Assembly (NCBI GenBank): GCA_023101885.1
Contig: JALPQD010000124.1
Span: 4,621,695 to 4,685,694 of the forward strand
Direction of reading: 5' to 3'
Source: Typhlomys cinereus
Lineage: Eukaryota > Chordata > Mammalia > Rodentia > Platacanthomyidae
DNA: 64,000 bases
Shown here: positions 11,317 through 21,230 of the stretch, piece after piece
Layout of the letters: each line of letters starts with the position of its first letter
Numbering within the stretch: the stretch's first letter is position 1
Notes under the pieces: generated by a model
Told to the model about the DNA's origin: nothing
Seen by the model: the letters and a program-made list of their open reading frames with translations, nothing else
Databases searched by the model: none
Made by a program: the position numbers and the translations under genes

Positions 11317-11455
11317 CCACCAAGTGGGGTAGTTCATGCCTGTAGCCCGTAATCCCAGCTGGATTTGGGAGCTAGAGGCAGGAGGGTCATGGGTTCAAGG
11401 TTAGCCCCAGCTACATAGCAAGTTTGAGACTAGCCTGGACTACATGGGACTACAT
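11317..11455 (+). repeat. B1-like SINE inside the inverted-repeat loop
   Basis: GGGGTAGTTCATGCCTGTAG, AATCCCAGCTGGATTTGGGA, GAGGCAGGAGGGTCATGGGT and GACTAGCCTGGACTACATGG follow the B1/7SL order. Confidence 0.8.
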
Positions 11456-11681
11456 GTGAAGAGGAACCTAAAATTCAGATGAGTAGCCATGGCACTTGAG
11501 ATTTACACATGTGTACACATGCACAGTACACAGCAAATAGCTCAAAGTACCAAAACGTAGGATTGCTAGGCGCCTATCAGTTTAATAAATTGTGATACAC
11601 ATGTACCATTAACAAGATGTTTTCAAAGATTTTTCAAGTCAATTGAAAAAAATAGATCCTGTGCAAGCTGGATCTGTGCAA

Positions 11682-11825
11682 GCATTTTTATCCTAAATGT
11701 ATGAGAACCAGTCCAGAGAGTTTTTTGTTGACTTTTTCTGGGGATTGAGACTGGACATCGTGCTTGCTAAGCCAACACACAACCACGGACCTGCACTCCC
11801 AGCCTGAAGACCTACTGGTTAGAAA
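11682..11825 (-). repeat. Right arm of the inverted repeat
   Basis: Reverse complement of 11118-11260 at about 92% identity by eye. The intervening loop is ~420 bp. Confidence 0.85.
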
Positions 11826-12076
11826 TGACTCAGGGACTAAGACTCTGCCTCAAAAGCAGAAGGACTTGAGTTTGGAACCCAGATCCACATAAAAACGCCA
11901 GGTGGAAATGGTGGTGGTCTATACTTCCAACACTGGAAGATGGAGCCTGGGAAACCCCAGTGCAAAGCAAAAACAAGATAGAAACAATTCGGGGTGATTC
12001 TGGAAGTCAGCCTTGGGCTTCTACAGGCACACACAGTGCCCTCTGATCACACACACACGCACACACACACAAGAAA
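11826..12076 (+). repeat. Family 2 SINE, head-truncated
   Basis: It begins inside the head (ATGACTCAGGGACTAAGACT), then shows AGGACTTGAGTTTGGAACCC, CCACATAAAAACGCCAGG, the family 2 body and a (CA)n tail ending in oligo(A). It directly abuts the right inverted-repeat arm. Confidence 0.75.
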
Positions 12077-12610
12077 AAAGTGTAATCAGTGACCTAAAGG
12101 TTAGATTGAAAATTAAGTGTGTATTACTGCTGTTTAAGATGTTCCCATGCACGTTGGTCACAATGTCAGTCGCACATCTGTTGGCAAATAACGAAAGCGC
12201 TGACTTCGGAGAGGTGGAACGCTGTGACTGTTGGTCTGTTTTGTGATTGGCTCTTTCTTCCCTGGACAACCAGTGCTGCGCGGGGTGTGTTGCGGCTTCC
12301 ACTCTGCAGACATGCCAGGACCCCGCGGGTCCACAGCCTGCTTCCTTGGCAGCCCCCTTCCTTGGCACCCTCCAGGTCCGTGACTGCCCGAGTGGCGCCC
12401 TTCCCAGCACACGGGATCCTCTGGCTGGTCAGCTGCTAGGTCTCCCCCTCCTTTGGGCTGATCGTCTGTTATGCTGTTTGGTGTTTCCAGATTCCTCACA
12501 CCTGCGCTGAACCGAGCTCGGGTGCTGTGATGCCTCCGGCTGGGGCGTCACACGGACCAAGCGCCAGCAGGGAGGGCAGGAAGGGAAAGAAGCTTAATAC
12601 ACATTGATAA
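12077..12610. other. Unassigned intergenic sequence
   Basis: No gene or repeat recognised. Confidence 0.4.
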
Positions 12611-12691
12611 GTTGTGATATGATGATGGGTATGACAGGTGACACAGGGAGACGTGGCTTCTTTGTGCGGACTTGTTCCGAGAAGGTTCGAC
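12611..12691 (+). repeat. Left arm of a second inverted repeat
   Basis: GTTGTGATATGATGATGGGT ... GACACAGGGAGACGTGGCTT ... CTTGTTCCGAGAAGGTTCGA. The reverse complement lies at 13428-13509 with about six differences by eye. The ~740-bp spacer contains a 21-bp minisatellite. Confidence 0.8.
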
Positions 12692-13228
12692 CCGCCCCTA
12701 CTCCTGGGGTTGGACCAGCACAATGCTTCCGAAAGGGCAGCTCTCCTCCTCTCTCCTCCTTTGCGCCTCTGCCAAGCGGCACAGAGTTTTCTTGTAATAA
12801 CTCCCCAGGCGGGAGCCCGAGTTCTCCAGAACCCCACACAGCACCAGCGCTGCAGCCTCTTTCTCACGACCGTGAAAAATCCTCCTGCTTCAGCTTCACT
12901 GTGTTTTGGGGAGTCCACAGGGGAAAGACCAAACGTGATCGAATGTAGGGTATCATCATATTCTCTTACCGAGTGATCGTGTCCCCCAAAAGCAAGCATG
13001 CATATATTAAGTTCCCCCCAGAACTATAGAGAAAAAGAGAGAATCTTTTGCAGGAAAGATCTGGCATTTAATTAATTAATTCTGTGGACCAAGAGCAAGA
13101 GAGAGTGCTGAGGGGGGAGGGGGGGAGGCAGAAAGGGCGCTCTGCTCACGATGGTCCTCACGTACCTGGCAGAGCGACATTCACTGGGGACTTGTCTGGG
13201 TGAAGCACCAAGATAGAACAAGTGTTCT

Positions 13229-13383
13229 GTGGATGCTACATGTGGATGTCACATGTGGATGCTGTCGTGTCACATGTGGATGCTGTGGTGTCACACGTGG
13301 ACGCTGTCGTGTCACATGTGGTCGCTGTCATGTCACATGTGGACGCTGTGGTGTCACATGTGGATGCTGTCATGTCACATGTG
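13229..13383. repeat. 21-bp minisatellite, about seven copies
   Basis: Unit GTCACATGTGGATGCTGTSRT with 1-3 changes per copy (WGATGC/GGACGC/GGTCGC variants). The open frames across it are a by-product of the period being a multiple of three. Confidence 0.9.
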
Positions 13384-13427
13384 CTACTATCTGTGACTCC
13401 CATAGAACTCCACAGCACACGGGTCGT

Positions 13428-13509
13428 GTCGAACCTTCCCGGAACAAGTCTGCACAAAGAAGCCACGTCTCCCTGTGTCACCTGTCATAACCTATCATCA
13501 CGTCACAAC
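13428..13509 (-). repeat. Right arm of the second inverted repeat
   Basis: Reverse complement of 12611-12691 (CCACGTCTCCCTGTGTCACC is the most conserved part). Confidence 0.8.
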
Positions 13510-15729
13510 CTTTCTGCTTATTCGTCTCAGGAGCGGGGGATGCGAATGCGCTGCAAGATTCACAAACTGATTTCCACGCTCGCAGGTTTCCGAGCAGGTT
13601 TCCGTATGAGAGGCGATCTCACTGTCGCAGCAAGCAGTCTTCCTTTACCTGGCTCCATGCGCGCGCGCATGTGTGTTCTCTCTCTGGAGAAAGCGTCACA
13701 ATAGATTGAAAAGTCCTCGAAGAGCTCTGTGGGATTTACTCGTGCAAAGGACTTGCTCTTCCTGAGTGGGAGGGGGAGCAGCGGGAGCTGTTTCGTAGGT
13801 TCTTAAAAGAGTATCACATCCACGACAGTCCTGCCACCACAGTGACCACGTCTTCTCTGTCAGCGGCCTCTGGCTTGGCATAAAAGCAGTAAAAGACTTT
13901 TTCCCCTCTTTTCCCCTCGTGCTTTTGGAACCGGCTCCTGCCGTCCAGCCCAGACTGTGATCAGAGGCAGCAAATGCTCCTGCCTCTGCGACCAGCGCTG
14001 GGATCACAGACCTCCGCCGTGTCCCCTGGAGGGGCAGAGCTGAAACCTAGACTTGGGGGACGGGGTGAAGACTTGACTTTGGGCCCGTTGGAAAGGCAAG
14101 CGCCTGGCACCTCTTGAGTTCCAGCTGCCCCCAAGACAACCCTTTTCCAAAGACGGCGCTCACTGGTCTGCGGACCACACGACCTGCCTTTGGCTTCGGT
14201 CCTGAAACTCGCGATGGACGTCGGCTTCCTTCGGAACGTCCAGGATGGCTCCTTGCGGGCATGCGGCACGGACAACTGGCATGGACTTTTTATTTTTAAT
14301 GTTTTAATGACTGGGGGGTAGGGTGGGCTTGCTTTTCTAGCCTCCAACATTCCAGAAGCATTTCATTAGGTGCACAGGACGGAAGTGAGCAGACCCGCCC
14401 CACCGCTGGTCCTGCGCCCAGAGGCGGTGAAGGGAGCCTGGGCAGAGGCTGTGGGAGGGAGCCGTCAGGTGTCACCGTCTTCTTCCTTCTTCTGTGTGCC
14501 GTGGAGGAATCTAAGCCCGTCCCTGTGCCTCAGGCTCTCGGTTTTGATGACCTTGGGGGCTCAGGGCAGGACAGCCTTGTGCTTCTGGACCCTGCGCTAC
14601 AGAGAGTCGCCAGGGCCTGTGCCCACCACCTTGCACCGGCTCCTCGCCCGCAGTTCTTATCCCTGCACAAAGCCTGGAGGTGCATTTGCTGCTTTGCCGG
14701 AAGCCCTGGCCGGCTCAGAGCAAGTAAAGCCTGCTTTCTCCCGGAAGCGGGGAGACAGAAAAGGTTTGAGGGGGGCACTTGAAAAGGACGCCTCTTTCTC
14801 TGCAGGCTGAATGCCGTGGGCAGATTAGAACTTTCATTGGAGGTTTGGCGGTATTCATGGTGCGAGCTAAGGCAAAGGACCCCCCCCCAGCTCAGGCAAA
14901 GCCCCCCAGGCTGCCATGCGCCTTTCATCTCACGCCATCTCTGCACATGGGTCGTTTTTGCACTTGAAAGACAGGAGGGAGGAGAGGTGGTATTTTGATA
15001 CTGGCCTGTGAACTCTTGATGGGATTTTCTAATTAGCCTCAAGCAAGCATCAGGTGGTCACTTCAGAAGACCCTGTCAGGGACAGGAAGTGTCCCGTCTT
15101 GATCAAATTCACAGGGAGAAGCTTGAACATCTAAAATGAGGGAATTTAGAAAGGGTTTCAGAAGAGAGATTCTGAACAGAGAAGACCCCGCGTGTCAAGT
15201 CGCGTTGCTCTTCCTACAGCTGTGAGACACACTCAGCTTAAGGGAGAAAGACATTGGCTTGGTTAGTTCCAGAGAGAATGCACAGTCCATTACGGCGGCT
15301 GCAGAGGCTGAGGGGTCTCCGTCTGGAGACCGAGAAAGCAAGCTGCACACTACTAGCAGAAACGAGGCAGGGCTAACCGTCCCCAAGGCCCACCCCCCAG
15401 CAAGGCTCCACCCCCAAACACTGACCACAGCCAAGGATTCAAACACACGATCCTATGAAGGCCAAGTCACCGTGAGACCCCAGGAAGGAAGTGGGGGGGA
15501 GATGGGCCCAGGTTCTCATCACCAGCCCTGGCCCACCCAGGACGGTGGCTGAAGCTCTGGAAGCGCTGGGGGCTTCGGAAGCTCAGATGAGCTGTGTGGC
15601 CTAGTGGAGCAGGAGGTGTTGCTACGGTATGTCTGCCCTGGGGGGTCCCGCTACACAGTCAGCTCAAGGCAGCTTGGCGTGGCTTTGCCTTCTGGTAAGG
15701 AATAGGAATAAGGTCCGCTAGCCTTTTGA
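13510..15729. other. Unassigned sequence
   Basis: Mostly single-copy-looking, with a B1-like scrap at about 13955-14020 (CTCCTGCCTCTGCGACCAGC). Frames up to 170 codons overlap on opposite strands and show no domain, so no gene is called. Confidence 0.4.
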
Positions 15730-15877
15730 TTGTGTGTGTGTGCATGTCTGTATGTGTGTGTGTGCGTGTCTAGGTTCATGTGTGTGTATGTGTCTGTGTG
15801 TGTCTGTGTCTGTGTGTCTGTGTGTCTGTGTATCTGTGTATCTGTATGTGTGTGTGTCTGTGTGTGCGTGTCTAGGT

Positions 15878-15918
<41 letters not shown>

Positions 15919-16265
15919 TGTGTGTGCGTGTCTAGGTTCATGTGTGTGTGTGTGTGTGTCTGTATGTGTGTGTCTGTGTGTGCGTGTCTAGGTTCATGGT
16001 GTGTGTGTGTCTGTATGTGTGTGTGTGTCTATGGATATCAGAAGGCACTGAGTGGACCTGTGGAAGCCAAAGGTTGGTTTTGGGAATCATCCTGGAGTGT
16101 GCTCTCTCTTTTACTTTGTTCTGTGGTTTCCCAGGCTCTGCCTGGGGCAGAAGAGCAGGCCACTGCCATTTCTGTCTGTTGTTTTTACAAGGAATCTGGG
16201 ATCTGAACTCAGGTCTTTCTGCTTGGGAAGCAGAGACATGACCCCTAGGCCACCTCTCCAGCCCG
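15730..16265 (-). repeat. Family 2 SINE with a very long (TG)n tail
   Basis: The SINE body is at 16041-16265, reading into the head box CAACCTCTCCAGCCC-type end at 16250-16265. Its CA-type tail has expanded to ~300 bp (15731-16030) and contains four copies of the motif GTGTGCGTGTCTAGGTTC. Possible duplication: TAGCCTTTTGA (15719-15729) and TAGTCTTTTAA (16266-16276). Confidence 0.75.
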
Positions 16266-16266
16266 T

Positions 16267-17001
16267 AGTCTTTTAAAAAGAAGAAAAACAAATCATACTT
16301 TGTTGGCTTAAAATCAGAACAGTGTAGGTTGATTTAGAACAAATCTTAAGAAATGTTTGAATCCCCCGGGGATCCAAAAGCATGTGTTTAGGAGTTATTA
16401 GTGACTTTTTTGATTGTTGAAGTTGTTCTTTGACATTTTGATGAACAGGTAAAGGCAAGGAGTTGGCATGTTTCCACCGCCTCCTCCCGTCGTATCCCAT
16501 GGCGCCTCCCTCCCAGCTAGTGTCCCTGCCCGGCCGGCTCCCCTGCATGTGTGATCCGCTGGCCCCATCCAGGACGCCGCCTCGGCAAGTGCCAGGCCCC
16601 GGCTCGGGCCTGAGTGGCCCCCAGCGGGCAAAGCTTTGCGTAAAGAAGCCCCTTCTCCTGTCCCTCTGCTGTCCCCAGTCTCCAGGAGGTTACGTTCTTA
16701 CCGCCCTCTCTTTCTCGAGGTGCGCTGAGCCTCGGGATGGGAGGTGGGGGTGAGGGGTGTGGATGTGCTCTCCAGGGCCGAGTTGTCCTAGTGACGTGTC
16801 TTAAAGTACCTGCCCTGGGGATTCTCGCCCTGGGCCTGAGCTCTGTCTTTGGTGTCCAGTCTGCTCCGGCCGCGCGCGTTTGAAAAAGAAGAAGAGACGG
16901 AATCTCAGGCGTGTGTGTTCGTGCCGAGTGTGAAGGAATCTCAGGCGTGTGTGTTCGTGCCGAGTGTGAACCCACGGGTAGGTCTGACCAACACATCCCA
17001 T
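16267..17001. other. Unassigned sequence with a 36-bp tandem duplication
   Basis: GGAATCTCAGGCGTGTGTGT ... GAGTGTGAA (36 bp) is repeated exactly at 16899-16934 and 16935-16970. No gene is seen. Confidence 0.5.
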
Positions 17002-17240
17002 GTTTTAAATATATTTTATTTATTTAGTTTGCATTCATGTTGGGGGGATACTGTGTGTCCCTGTGGAGGACCAAAGGTGAGTTTGAGAATCATCCTGAAT
17101 TGCTTCTACTTCCTTTTTGCTTTGCCCGGGGATTTCCCAGGCTCCGCCCACCAGGCCCGGAAGTACAAGCCATGGGACCTGGGATCCAAATTCAGGACCT
17201 TGTGCTTGTGAGGCGGGTCTTAACCCCTGAGCCGTCTCGC
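17002..17240 (-). repeat. Family 2 SINE
   Basis: The tail (TTTTATTTATTTAG) is at the left, the body is ACTGTGTGTCCCTGTGGAGG ... GGATTTCCCAGGCTCCGCCC, and the head ends at CTTAACCCCTGAGCCGTCTC. Confidence 0.8.
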
Positions 17241-17395
17241 AAGGTGCTTCTGGGGGCAGCAGCGCCACACGAAGGGACGTTGAACCCGCAGGAGACGGGG
17301 GCAGAAGACGCGAGACGCACATCTACTGGAAAGAGTATCAAACGCTGAGACAGATAAAGGGGGTGTACAGAAAAGACCTTTTCCCACTTTCTTTT

Positions 17396-17457
17396 TTTTA
17401 ATTTTTTTTATTTATTCAGTTATGCGTGTGTGTGTATGTACGTGTGTGTATGTATGT

Positions 17458-17496
<39 letters not shown>

Positions 17497-17705
17497 ACCA
17501 CGGACGAATTCGGGAACCACCATGGACGCCTCCACCTCCTCCTTGTTTACTCTGCCCCGGGATTCACAGGCTCCGCCCTACCAGGACCAGAAGCGCAGGC
17601 CGCCCCCACTTCCGCCTGGCGTCTATACGTGGGGTCTAGGATCCGAACTCAGGACCTTCCGCCTGCAAGGCGGAGGCTTAACCCCTGAGCCACCTCTCCA
17701 GCCCA
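17396..17705 (-). repeat. Young full-length family 1 SINE with target-site duplication
   Basis: Head at the right (CTGAGCCACCTCTCCAGCCC), body nearly identical to the copy at 101-392, and (TG)n tail at 17421-17494. The exact 14-bp duplication TCCCACTTTCTTTT is at 17382-17395 and 17706-17719. Confidence 0.9.
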
Positions 17706-17724
17706 TCCCACTTTCTTTTAAGGT

Positions 17725-18060
17725 TAGCGACAATATTTTATTCTTGCGGTGTATGCATGTTATGGCGCTGGGTGGAGGCGAGACGTCAGTCCTCTCTTCC
17801 ACCACGGGGTTTCTAGAGACTGACTTTGGGGCGCCAGGATTGCAAGCAGGCATCTCACAGGCTGAGTTATCTTGCCTGATCTTTAAAAAATGTTTTTGTT
17901 TCCTTATGAAAGAAAGAGAACTTACGTGCGTACCATGGCACACAAGTAGAGATCAGAGGCGTCTCTCAGAGACAGTTCTCGTCTCTCCTTCCGAATCAGA
18001 TCAGCAGCTTTGCAAGCAGTGTCTTACCCAGCAAGTTATCACCAGCCCTACTGATTAGCA
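17725..18060 (-). repeat. Two adjacent old B3/B4-like SINE pieces
   Basis: GGATTGCAAGCAGGCATCTC ... GCTGAGTTATCTTGCCTGAT (to 17881) and GTACCATGGCACACAAGTAG ... TTACCCAGCAAGTTATCACC (to 18050) both read on the minus strand like decayed tRNA-headed rodent SINEs. Confidence 0.5.
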
Positions 18061-19019
18061 ACTACTTAAAGCAGAACAATGTATCATGGTGCTCACAAAA
18101 TATGTTTTACATATATATTGCTATAACAATATTGCCAAATATTCAGATGAAGGAAGTGCTGTTGCTTGCCACGTGTAAAGTATTGTGACATTAGCTGGAA
18201 ACAAGCTGCGACGCATGAAGGGAAGAGAAAGGGGCTGGTTTTGGAGCTCACGGCCAAGGGGACAGAGAAACGGCACACGGCTCCACCTTTTCTTTTTGGT
18301 GTATGTGTGGGGGGAGCAGAAGCCAGGACCTCAGCCATAAGCACGTATCTGTGTGACCTGCACTCTCATCCCACACGGCCCCTCTCGACGCTCCTTTGCT
18401 TCCCAGCGTCCTTCCTGCGGGTCTGCTCTGCCCACAGACCTCTCCCAGCTTACCTGCCATGCCTGGCACAGTGCCCCGTGGGTCATGCCTTGAAACTCCC
18501 ACTGCCCACAGCTGCAGATCTTCATCTGCCTGTAAATCGCTGAAGCCCTGGGAAGGTCTTAGGTAGCATGTGTAGATGTATCTCTAGAACATTCTTGGGG
18601 AGCCGTGGCCTCAGGTGGACGTCCGGTCGACATTCGTGTGAGTGGCCAGCAAGAGTCCTTCTGGGCAGGAGTGACAGCTACAGGCTGACAGTTTGGTGAG
18701 CAGAGCTTGGCTTAGATTTCAGATCCACTTCTGCCCAGCGTGGTACAGGCTGCAGCCTGCGCGTGACAGACATTTGGTTTGGTGGCAATCTGGTGGAAGA
18801 TTGTCTTCTAGGACATGAAATCATGCAGGCCCCATTAGCACCTCGCCAAGAGGAGGCAAGCTCTGCCCACCCTCTCCATACCTGCCTCTCCCCAACTCCA
18901 AGGATGCTTTCTTACCCCCCCATCATCCTGTGGACATGCAGAGGCATACCTCTGGGGGATCCTTTGGTTGAGACTCCTCTTCCCAAACTCTGTGTGGCTG
19001 GCACCTGCCAGTTTGGAAG
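18061..19019. other. Unassigned intergenic sequence
   Basis: No gene or repeat recognised. Confidence 0.4.
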
Positions 19020-19675
19020 GTGTATTAGTCAGGGTTCTCTGAAGAAATAGAATCCATAGAATGTAATATATAAAAATAAGTTTATTAAAAAATAACGCAC
19101 AATAAAAATAGTGTCCTTCAAAGTAGCTGCCCGCAGCAGCCTCTTTCCTGGCTGGAATGTTCCACAAAGCCAACAGATCCCAAGAAGTTCTCAAGCCTTT
19201 ACTTCTTTGGAGGGTTGAAGACGCTGGGTTCCAACGTTGGTCAAGAACAGCTGGGCTCTGACGTCGGCGATGAACAGTGAGCAGCAGCAAGGCCCAGAGA
19301 CCAGGCTCCAAAGGCCGCGGGAACAGCAACAACGTGATGGAAAAGGTGAAGCTCCAAGTCAGCCTAGAACGGAGGCAGCAGCGGCGGCAGCCAAGAAGGC
19401 CAGACGCTCTAAAGGCGAACAACGTGCACGCAGAGGGGACTGCACAGCAAGTCGACACAGGATAAGGGAAGAGCAAGTCCCTCCTGCCTTGCACCTCCCA
19501 TTACCCGGCCCACCACTGGAAAGTACCACCCACTACGGGCTGGGTTCTCACAGCCATCAGTCAAGTACCTGCAGACTTGTTCAGGGGCCATTCTAACCAT
19601 TAACGCTCCGTAGCTGCCCCCAAACAGCCTGCAGCTGTCGAGTTGACATCGAAATGCAACCATCACAAAGGGTAC
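19020..19675 (+). repeat. Old interspersed repeat, possibly an LTR
   Basis: It starts TGTATTAGTCAGGGTTCTCT and ends near GTTGACATCGAAATGCAACC then ATCACA. These end motifs are widely repeated in mammalian genomes. The TG start and CA end fit an LTR, but I cannot name the family. Family R copy C follows about 10 bp later. Confidence 0.5.
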
Positions 19676-19684
19676 AATAGTTAG

Positions 19685-20070
19685 ATACAGGGGTCACCTT
19701 GACAACTGCAGGCTGAGTTTGGGCACATCTGTGAATCATGACAGTCGAGCCTAAGTAAACCTGAGGAGAGTATCTCATTCATATGGAGACCCAGCTCACG
19801 TCGCTGCCCGGGGTAGGACCATTCCCCGGGCAGGTGGCTAAATGTAGGGAGCTGGGTCAGCAACACGGCCTCTTCAGCACACTAGACAGACTTGTCGTCT
19901 GGCAAGTGAGGTTTGCTCCTCTCCCAGCAATCCCGTAGGTATGGCGTGGCCAGTTCCCTTGGCTTCTGGTGTTGTATGAACCTGCCAAGCTGGTCTAAGT
20001 ACGATAGCTGGTCAATCCTTAACCCAACTAAAGCCCCCTCGTTCCCGTGAACTTATCACAGCACAGTAAA
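19685..20070 (+). repeat. Interspersed repeat family R, copy C
   Basis: Shares GGTCACCTTGACAACTGCAG, GGTATGGCGTGGCCAGTTCC and a terminal CCAACTAAAGCCCCCTCGTT with copies A and B. Confidence 0.45.
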
Positions 20071-20799
20071 CCTTGAGAGAGGGTCAGGGTCCTTTGGAGT
20101 GTGATGCTGCTGTACTCCAGCCTCACAGACCATTCTTGAATCTCCCCTCCCCACACGTCCGTGGTTGACAGTCGTTGCTTACCCACAGGACGCTGGGGTC
20201 AAGAATGATGCTCCTGGTATTCTTAAGATCACAGGTGGAAGTTCAGTCTGGACAGGTTTATGCACAGAGGGTTTTGGGTGGTGTGGATTCTGCCACGTCA
20301 TCAGGACGGGGCCGTGGGGCCCGCGGGAGCCCCTGGGAGCTGTCACTGCCTAAGGACAGAGCTGAAGGACAGTTTGGAGTCTTGTGTTTAGGAGTTGAAG
20401 ACTGAGATCAGAAGACACTGAGAGGTACAACACAGATTATTGGAAACGAGAGAAGAAGCCCTCGGATGCTTGGTTCAGAGAGGCGAGGAGCACGGCTCGC
20501 AGCCTTAAGGTGGGAGAATCAGAGTGGAGGAGCTGGCTTAAGATCAGGGCGAGCAGGGGGAGCTAGGACAGGACGGAGAAGAGAGGAGGATGGTGGGCCG
20601 CCATCTTTTACAGTCCATGTATTCCCAATGAGCGTCCCAGGGACAGCGACATGAAGATGGGGGGGCTGGTTCCCACAGTTAGGACGCTTCAGAACAGCCA
20701 CGCTGGGTCAGTCTCTGAGGGTCTTCAAAGGTCATCCCCACGGCTGGGACGACCTGAAGGAACACACCCTAAAGTCTCCAACCTCCCCCAACCTTCTGC
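20071..20799. other. Unassigned purine-rich sequence
   Basis: No gene or known repeat seen. It may be the upstream part of the LTR-like region that follows. Confidence 0.35.
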
Positions 20800-21230
20800 T
20801 CAGGAAAGGCTGTAGAGATGAGCGCCCCACTCAGATAAGCCCACCAGGTCAGGCACAAGATCCGCTGGGTTGGGCCCCAATATGAACAGACCAATGGGAT
20901 GTGGAGGATCAAAACCTACAATCAGGTTTACAAAACCGAGTAACCGATGAGGAAAAGCCAGGCCCGATAAGGGTATAAATACTCCAGACCCTGGCAGCCA
21001 TCTTTGCCCCACATGGCTTTCCACACCTGGAGTCCGTGAGTTCCTTTCCCGTCTTTCCGTTGCCCTCATGGGTTCCACGCCTGGACTCCTGAGCTCAGGA
21101 AACTCCTGCCCCTCATCGATTCACGCCCATGAGTTCCACTTTCTCTCCTCTAAAGAATTCTGCCTTAATCCTCTATGCATGTAGACCCCAGGAGAGGGAC
21201 CCCGTGTCGACAGGACGGGGACATTCCTAA
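20800..21230 (+). promoter_or_regulatory. Candidate solo LTR / Pol II promoter-like block
   Basis: Contains a CCAAT box (20891-20895) and, about 80 bp on, a strong TATA box GGGTATAAATAC (TATAAAT 20974-20980), followed by CT-rich sequence. This spacing is typical of retroviral U3 regions. No second copy or clear TG...CA ends could be fixed by eye, so a host promoter remains possible. Confidence 0.35.

Noticed and set aside
13200..13704. 96- and 160-codon frames with a repeated peptide
   Set aside because: The 21-bp minisatellite period is a multiple of three, which gives repeated peptides in all phases. No flanking exon features.
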